64,000 bases of DNA, taken from Fimbriiglobus ruber (lineage in GTDB: Bacteria > Planctomycetota > Planctomycetia > Gemmatales > Gemmataceae). Below the pieces are notes generated by a model. The model saw only the letters and a list, made by a program, of their open reading frames with translations. It had not been told where the DNA came from and searched no databases. The position numbers were made by a program, and so were the translations under genes. The stretch is taken from contig NZ_NIDE01000001.1 in assembly GCF_002197845.1 (NCBI RefSeq), forward strand, positions 868,001 to 932,000, given 5' to 3'. Of the stretch, positions 60,644-64,000 are shown piece after piece (position 1 is the stretch's first letter; the number at the start of each line of letters is the position of its first letter).

Positions 60644-62458
60644 ATGACCGATGGACCGAACGACGCGCCCGCGTTCCCGTTCCGCAAGGCCTTCTTGTGG
60701 ACCGAAATCTTCCGGAGCTTTCAGGTCGCCCTGGACCCCCGGAAGCTCCTCGTGGCCGCCGCCGGCATTCTCGTGATGTCCCTCGGGTGGTACCTCCTCT
60801 CGTGCGCGTTTTATTACAAAAAGCCGCTCGAGAGCGACGAGAACTACAGCAACAAGTACCTCGAACGGACCCTCGATAAGAAGGCGGACGGGTCCGGGTA
60901 CACGGACGAGGAAAAGGCGGCCGCCCGCAAGCAGATGTACGAGCGCGACGTCGCCGAGTGGAAGGTGATGTACGACCTCGCCGGCCCGGACGGGCGGCTC
61001 CGCACCCTCCCGTGGTACGAGTACCGCGGCCGGAACCCGTTCCTGCTCTTTACCACCCTCGTCGGCGGGACGTCCGTCGACATCCACGACGCGGCGTCCG
61101 AGTTCCTGTCCGGCACCGTCCCGGTCCTGGTCGAACCGCTCCGCAAATTCCTGCTGCCGGTGGTGAAACTCCTCGACCCGCACGCCAACACGACGACCCG
61201 GATCTACCTGCTGCTCGCGCTGGCCTGGAGCGTCGCCGTGTGGGCGTTCTTCGGCGGGATCATCACGCGGATCGCGGCCGTCCAGTTCGCCGGCAAGGAG
61301 CGGACCACGCTGCCCCAGGCGGCCAGGTTCGTCGCCTCCCGGTACTCGTCGTACGCCCTGTCCCCGCTGATCCCGCTCGGGGTGGTCGCGGTGATCGTGG
61401 CCGTCATGGCCGTCTACGGGTTCCTGGGCCTGATCCCCGTTGTCGGCGACTTCGTCCTGTACGGGATCGGGATGCCGCTGGTCGTACTCGGCGGGATCGC
61501 GATCGCCGTCCTGTTGGTCGGCCTGGTCGGGTACCCGCTCATGTACACGACCCTCAGCGCCGAGGGGAGCGACAAGTTCGACGCCCTGAGCCGGTCGTAC
61601 AATTACGTGTTCCAGGCGCCGTGGAGTTTCTGTTGGTATTCGATCGTCGCCATCCTTTACGGCGCCGTGGTCACACTCTTCGTCGTGTTCATGGGGTCGC
61701 TCGCGGTTTACACGGGCAAGTGGGCGATCAGTCAGGCTCCGCTGAGCGAAAGCGTGGGGCGGAAGCCGGACTACCTGTTCATCTACGCGCCCGAGTCGTT
61801 CGGGTGGAAAGAAGTGTTACTCTCCGGCAGCCCTCTCGAGCAAAAGGCTGACCCCATTACCGACCAGGAAAACGGCCGCAAGCGGATCGTCTATACCGAC
61901 GCCAACCCGGCCGCGGCCGCGCCCTACCGGGAAAGTATCTGGAAGATCGAAAAGATCGGCGCCGGGATGGTGTCGTTCTGGCTCGTCGCCGTGTTCCTCC
62001 TCGTGATCGGCTTCAGCTACAGCTACTTCTGGTCCGCGGCGACAATGGTCTACCTGCTGATGCGGAAGAAGGTGGACGAGACGGAGATCGACGAGATTTA
62101 CATCGAGGAAGATTTCCCCGAGGTGCCGATCGCGCCGCCCCCGGCCGGCACCCCGACTCACACCACGCCGCCCGCGACCGGGCCGTTCCCGATTCCCCTC
62201 CCGACGGTCAGCGCGCCGGCGACACCGGCCGTCGTCCCGCCGGTCGTTGTCCCGCCGGTCGTGCCCCCGCCGCCGGCTATCAGTCCGCCCCCGGCGCCTT
62301 CGGCCGTGACGCCGCCGGCGAACGGAACGCACCTGCCGCCGACCCTGCCCGCCCCCCCTCCGGCGGTGCATTCGGCGGACGACCACGCGGATCACAGTGC
62401 CGGGGGCATCAGTATTGAAGACGAACCGAAGAAAGACGGCGGCTCGTCGCTCCGATAA
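60644..62458 (+). CDS. Large multi-pass membrane protein with proline-rich tail
   Basis: 604 residues from ATG 60644, with GAGGAG upstream; the frame extends far back into the barrel gene, but only as a shadow. Hydrophobic segments lie at about residues 37-58, 185-210, 240-310 (several), 330-360 and 445-475. A soluble region between the first two has 'SGYTDEEKAAARKQMYERDVAEWKVMYDLAGPDGRLRTLPWYEYRGRNPF'. The last 120 residues are Pro/Ala/Thr-rich and end with an acidic stretch. No family recognised. Usually such proteins are planctomycete-specific (inference). Confidence 0.68.
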   Translation: MTDGPNDAPAFPFRKAFLWTEIFRSFQVALDPRKLLVAAAGILVMSLGWYLLSCAFYYKKPLESDENYSNKYLERTLDKKADGSGYTDEEKAAARKQMYERDVAEWKVMYDLAGPDGRLRTLPWYEYRGRNPFLLFTTLVGGTSVDIHDAASEFLSGTVPVLVEPLRKFLLPVVKLLDPHANTTTRIYLLLALAWSVAVWAFFGGIITRIAAVQFAGKERTTLPQAARFVASRYSSYALSPLIPLGVVAVIVAVMAVYGFLGLIPVVGDFVLYGIGMPLVVLGGIAIAVLLVGLVGYPLMYTTLSAEGSDKFDALSRSYNYVFQAPWSFCWYSIVAILYGAVVTLFVVFMGSLAVYTGKWAISQAPLSESVGRKPDYLFIYAPESFGWKEVLLSGSPLEQKADPITDQENGRKRIVYTDANPAAAAPYRESIWKIEKIGAGMVSFWLVAVFLLVIGFSYSYFWSAATMVYLLMRKKVDETEIDEIYIEEDFPEVPIAPPPAGTPTHTTPPATGPFPIPLPTVSAPATPAVVPPVVVPPVVPPPPAISPPPAPSAVTPPANGTHLPPTLPAPPPAVHSADDHADHSAGGISIEDEPKKDGGSSLR

Positions 62459-62468
62459 CGGGTCGAAA

Positions 62469-62566
62469 TTTCGCCGCGGATGAGCGCGGATCGCCGCGGA
62501 TCAGAACAGAAAGCAATCTCTAATCTTGTTCTGATCCGCGGCGATCCGCGCTCATCCGCGGCGAAA
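62469..62566. repeat. Palindromic repeat with perfect 40-bp arms (copy 2)
   Basis: 62469-62508 is the exact complement of 62527-62566, loop of 18 bases. Both members start TTTCGCCGC and use GATGA/CGCGGATC words, so they belong to one family with the element at 52851-52960. Confidence 0.9.
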
Positions 62567-62604
62567 CGGCTTTGGTCACTTCTTCGGACCACCGGACGGA
62601 CCCG

Positions 62605-63600
62605 ATGCCCAGACCCATTCTGCTTTTCTCGGGCCCGTGGGCCGACGTTCCGCTCGAAGCCCTCGCGGCCAAGGCCGGCGGCGATTGGGGGTATCAAGGG
62701 TTTGAACTCTGCTGCTGGGGCGACCATCTCGAAGTGCAACGGGGGCTGAGTGAGGACGGGTATTGCCCCGAACGGCTCGAGTTGCTCGCCCGCCACGACC
62801 TCCAGGTGCCGGTCGTGGCTGCCCACAAAGTCGGGCACGCGGTTTCGGACGTGATCGACGCCCGGCACCAGGCACTGGTGCCGGATTACGTCTGGGGAGA
62901 CGGCGACCCGGACCGCGTCCGCCACCGCGCGGCCGAAGAAATGATGGCGACGTTCCGCCTGGCGGAGAAACTCGGGGCGGCGGTTGTCAGTGGGTTCACC
63001 GGTTCGCCCGTCTGGTCGTATGTCGGCGGGTATCCGGCTCCCAAACCCGGGATCATTCAGGACGCCCTCCGGCAGTTCGCGGCCCAATGGAACCCGATTC
63101 TGGACGCCGCGGGTGAGTCCGGTGTTCGGTTCGCCTGTGAAGTCCACCCGGGCCAGTTGGCTTACGACCTGTACTCGGCCGAAGTGGTTCTCGACGCCTT
63201 GAACGGTCGCGAGGAATTTGGCTTCACCTTCGACCCGAGCCACCTGTTCTGGCAGGGCGTCGACCCGGTCGCTTTCTTGCGGCGGTATCCCGACCGGATT
63301 TATCACGTCCACATCAAGGACGCGATATTGTCTCTCGACGGGCGGGCGGGCGTCTTGGGCGGGTACTGGCCGAGCGGCGACTCGCGGCGGGGGTGGCAGT
63401 TCCGCTCGCCGGGGCGCGGCGGAATTGACTGGGATGCGATCATCCGCGCGCTCAACGAGATCGGGTACGACGGCCCGCTCTCCGTCGACTGGCACGACCC
63501 GGGGATGGATCGTGAATTCGGTGCGGCGGAAGCCCGGCAATTCGTCAAACAACTGGACTTCGACCCGCCGCCGCACGGCCCGCGGGCGTTTCGCGGATAG
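62605..63600 (+). CDS. Sugar phosphate isomerase/epimerase-like TIM-barrel protein
   Basis: 331 residues from ATG 62605; the frame opens at 62572 within the repeat flank. AP-endonuclease-2/xylose-isomerase-like landmarks are 'GYQGFELCCWGDHLEVQ', 'VVAAHKVGHAVSD', 'VRFACEVHPGQLAYDLYSAEVVLDAL', 'FGFTFDPSHLFWQGVDPVAFLRRYPDRIYHVHIKDA' and 'GPLSVDWHDPGMDRE'. The Glu, Asp-His, His and Asp/His residues form the usual metal site. The family isomerises or epimerises sugars or inositols; the substrate is not known. Confidence 0.85.
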   Translation: MPRPILLFSGPWADVPLEALAAKAGGDWGYQGFELCCWGDHLEVQRGLSEDGYCPERLELLARHDLQVPVVAAHKVGHAVSDVIDARHQALVPDYVWGDGDPDRVRHRAAEEMMATFRLAEKLGAAVVSGFTGSPVWSYVGGYPAPKPGIIQDALRQFAAQWNPILDAAGESGVRFACEVHPGQLAYDLYSAEVVLDALNGREEFGFTFDPSHLFWQGVDPVAFLRRYPDRIYHVHIKDAILSLDGRAGVLGGYWPSGDSRRGWQFRSPGRGGIDWDAIIRALNEIGYDGPLSVDWHDPGMDREFGAAEARQFVKQLDFDPPPHGPRAFRG

Positions 63601-63669
63601 AATGGGATGCGGAGCGCTGGCTGTTTTGAGGCTATTAACTGCCTGCCGGATGTCCGGCCAGTGGAGGCG

Positions 63670-63984
63670 ATGGACGCGACGATGCCATTCCCCAATAAAC
63701 AAACCGTAGATGGGCTCAAGAGTGTCTGGTCGGGCCGCCTCGTAAGAGTGAAGGCCGGGGCCGCTGCCGAATTAACCCGGTTCGAGGGCAGGGTGGGTCG
63801 GGTCGTGACGGTGAACTACGACGGGCGGGCGATCGTCGACTTCGCGGACGGGAAGGGCGAATGCGGGTGGTACGACGTCGCCAACTTTGAAGCCGTATTG
63901 GAAGAAGTCACGGACGACGCCGAGAAAAAGAAATACGACCCGACGGCGTCCGCTGCACAGCGAGTGCCGGCCCGCCAGAGCTGA
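63670..63984 (+). CDS. Small protein of unknown function with SH3-like beta pattern
   Basis: 104 residues from ATG 63670; an in-frame upstream start at 63607 is possible. The central part 'GRLVRVKAGAAAELTRFEGRVGRVVTVNYDGRAIVDFADGKGECGWYDVANFEAVLEEV' looks like a small all-beta fold resembling KOW/SH3 domains. No signal peptide or membrane segment. Not recognised; the start is uncertain. Confidence 0.5.
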   Translation: MDATMPFPNKQTVDGLKSVWSGRLVRVKAGAAAELTRFEGRVGRVVTVNYDGRAIVDFADGKGECGWYDVANFEAVLEEVTDDAEKKKYDPTASAAQRVPARQS

Positions 63985-64000
63985 TCCGAGACCTTTCAAC

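Overview
The window looks like chromosomal DNA of a planctomycete, most likely a member of the Gemmataceae (inference). Supporting signs are the high GC, a TIGR03067-type lipoprotein, a beta-propeller protein with the planctomycete 'VENLEDR.VPA' N-terminal motif, a BBP7-like outer-membrane barrel, futalosine-pathway menaquinone genes, and many large membrane proteins of unknown function. No rRNA, tRNA, CRISPR array or prophage was seen.

Layout. 1-9 kb: a truncated YncE/phosphatase-type propeller gene, a small MESH1-like HD hydrolase, a lysine 2,3-aminomutase family radical SAM enzyme, an M48 membrane protease, a D-Ala-D-Ala-ligase-like ATP-grasp enzyme and a TIGR03067 lipoprotein. 9.2-14.3 kb: a compact type II secretion/type IV pilus-like operon (GspE, two GspF, GspI-, GspJ- and GspK-like pseudopilins) in which the last genes overlap by ATGA/GTGA. 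15-23.7 kb: a HEAT protein, a DUF4129-like protein, a DUF4350-like protein, a MoxR ATPase, a DUF58 protein and membrane proteins, again translationally coupled, ending in a HAD hydrolase. An IS630-family element (1088 bp between TA dinucleotides) sits exactly between the stop codons of that HAD gene and a convergent membrane-protein gene. 24.8-33.5 kb, mostly minus strand: two tandem paralogous GT-C-like membrane proteins, a glutamate dehydrogenase family enzyme, a membrane protein and a lactonase-type propeller. 33.7-36.5 kb: ECF sigma, zinc-finger anti-sigma, a small DKMG-repeat lipoprotein, a b-type cytochrome and a Tat-exported molybdopterin oxidoreductase. 36.7-49.6 kb: MazG, a GldG-like/ABC cluster, GalE, a degenerate HD-GYP protein, a CPBP protease, and a glutathionylspermidine-synthase-like gene with a small partner. 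50-53.7 kb: mqnA-mqnC, a membrane protein and a lone ABC ATPase. 53.7-64 kb: a serine beta-lactamase-like hydrolase, three tandem secreted glycine-rich repeat proteins, an outer-membrane barrel, a large membrane protein, a sugar isomerase/epimerase and a small protein.

The most unusual region is 55.3-58.7 kb. Three exported proteins there are built from (GSIS)n blocks and GGI/GGL/GGIQ blocks around a conserved non-repetitive island. Each has its own strong intrinsic terminator, and the intergenic unit between the genes has been duplicated almost exactly. They are candidates for a structural surface material. Two long perfect palindromes of one sequence family (36- and 40-bp arms) lie in intergenic gaps at 52.9 and 62.5 kb. 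Three otherwise intact genes (near 17.08, 36.03 and 37.96 kb) each carry an apparent one-base loss in a C or G run. This points to sequencing or assembly error, or less likely to real decay or recoding, and should be resolved before those genes are called broken.
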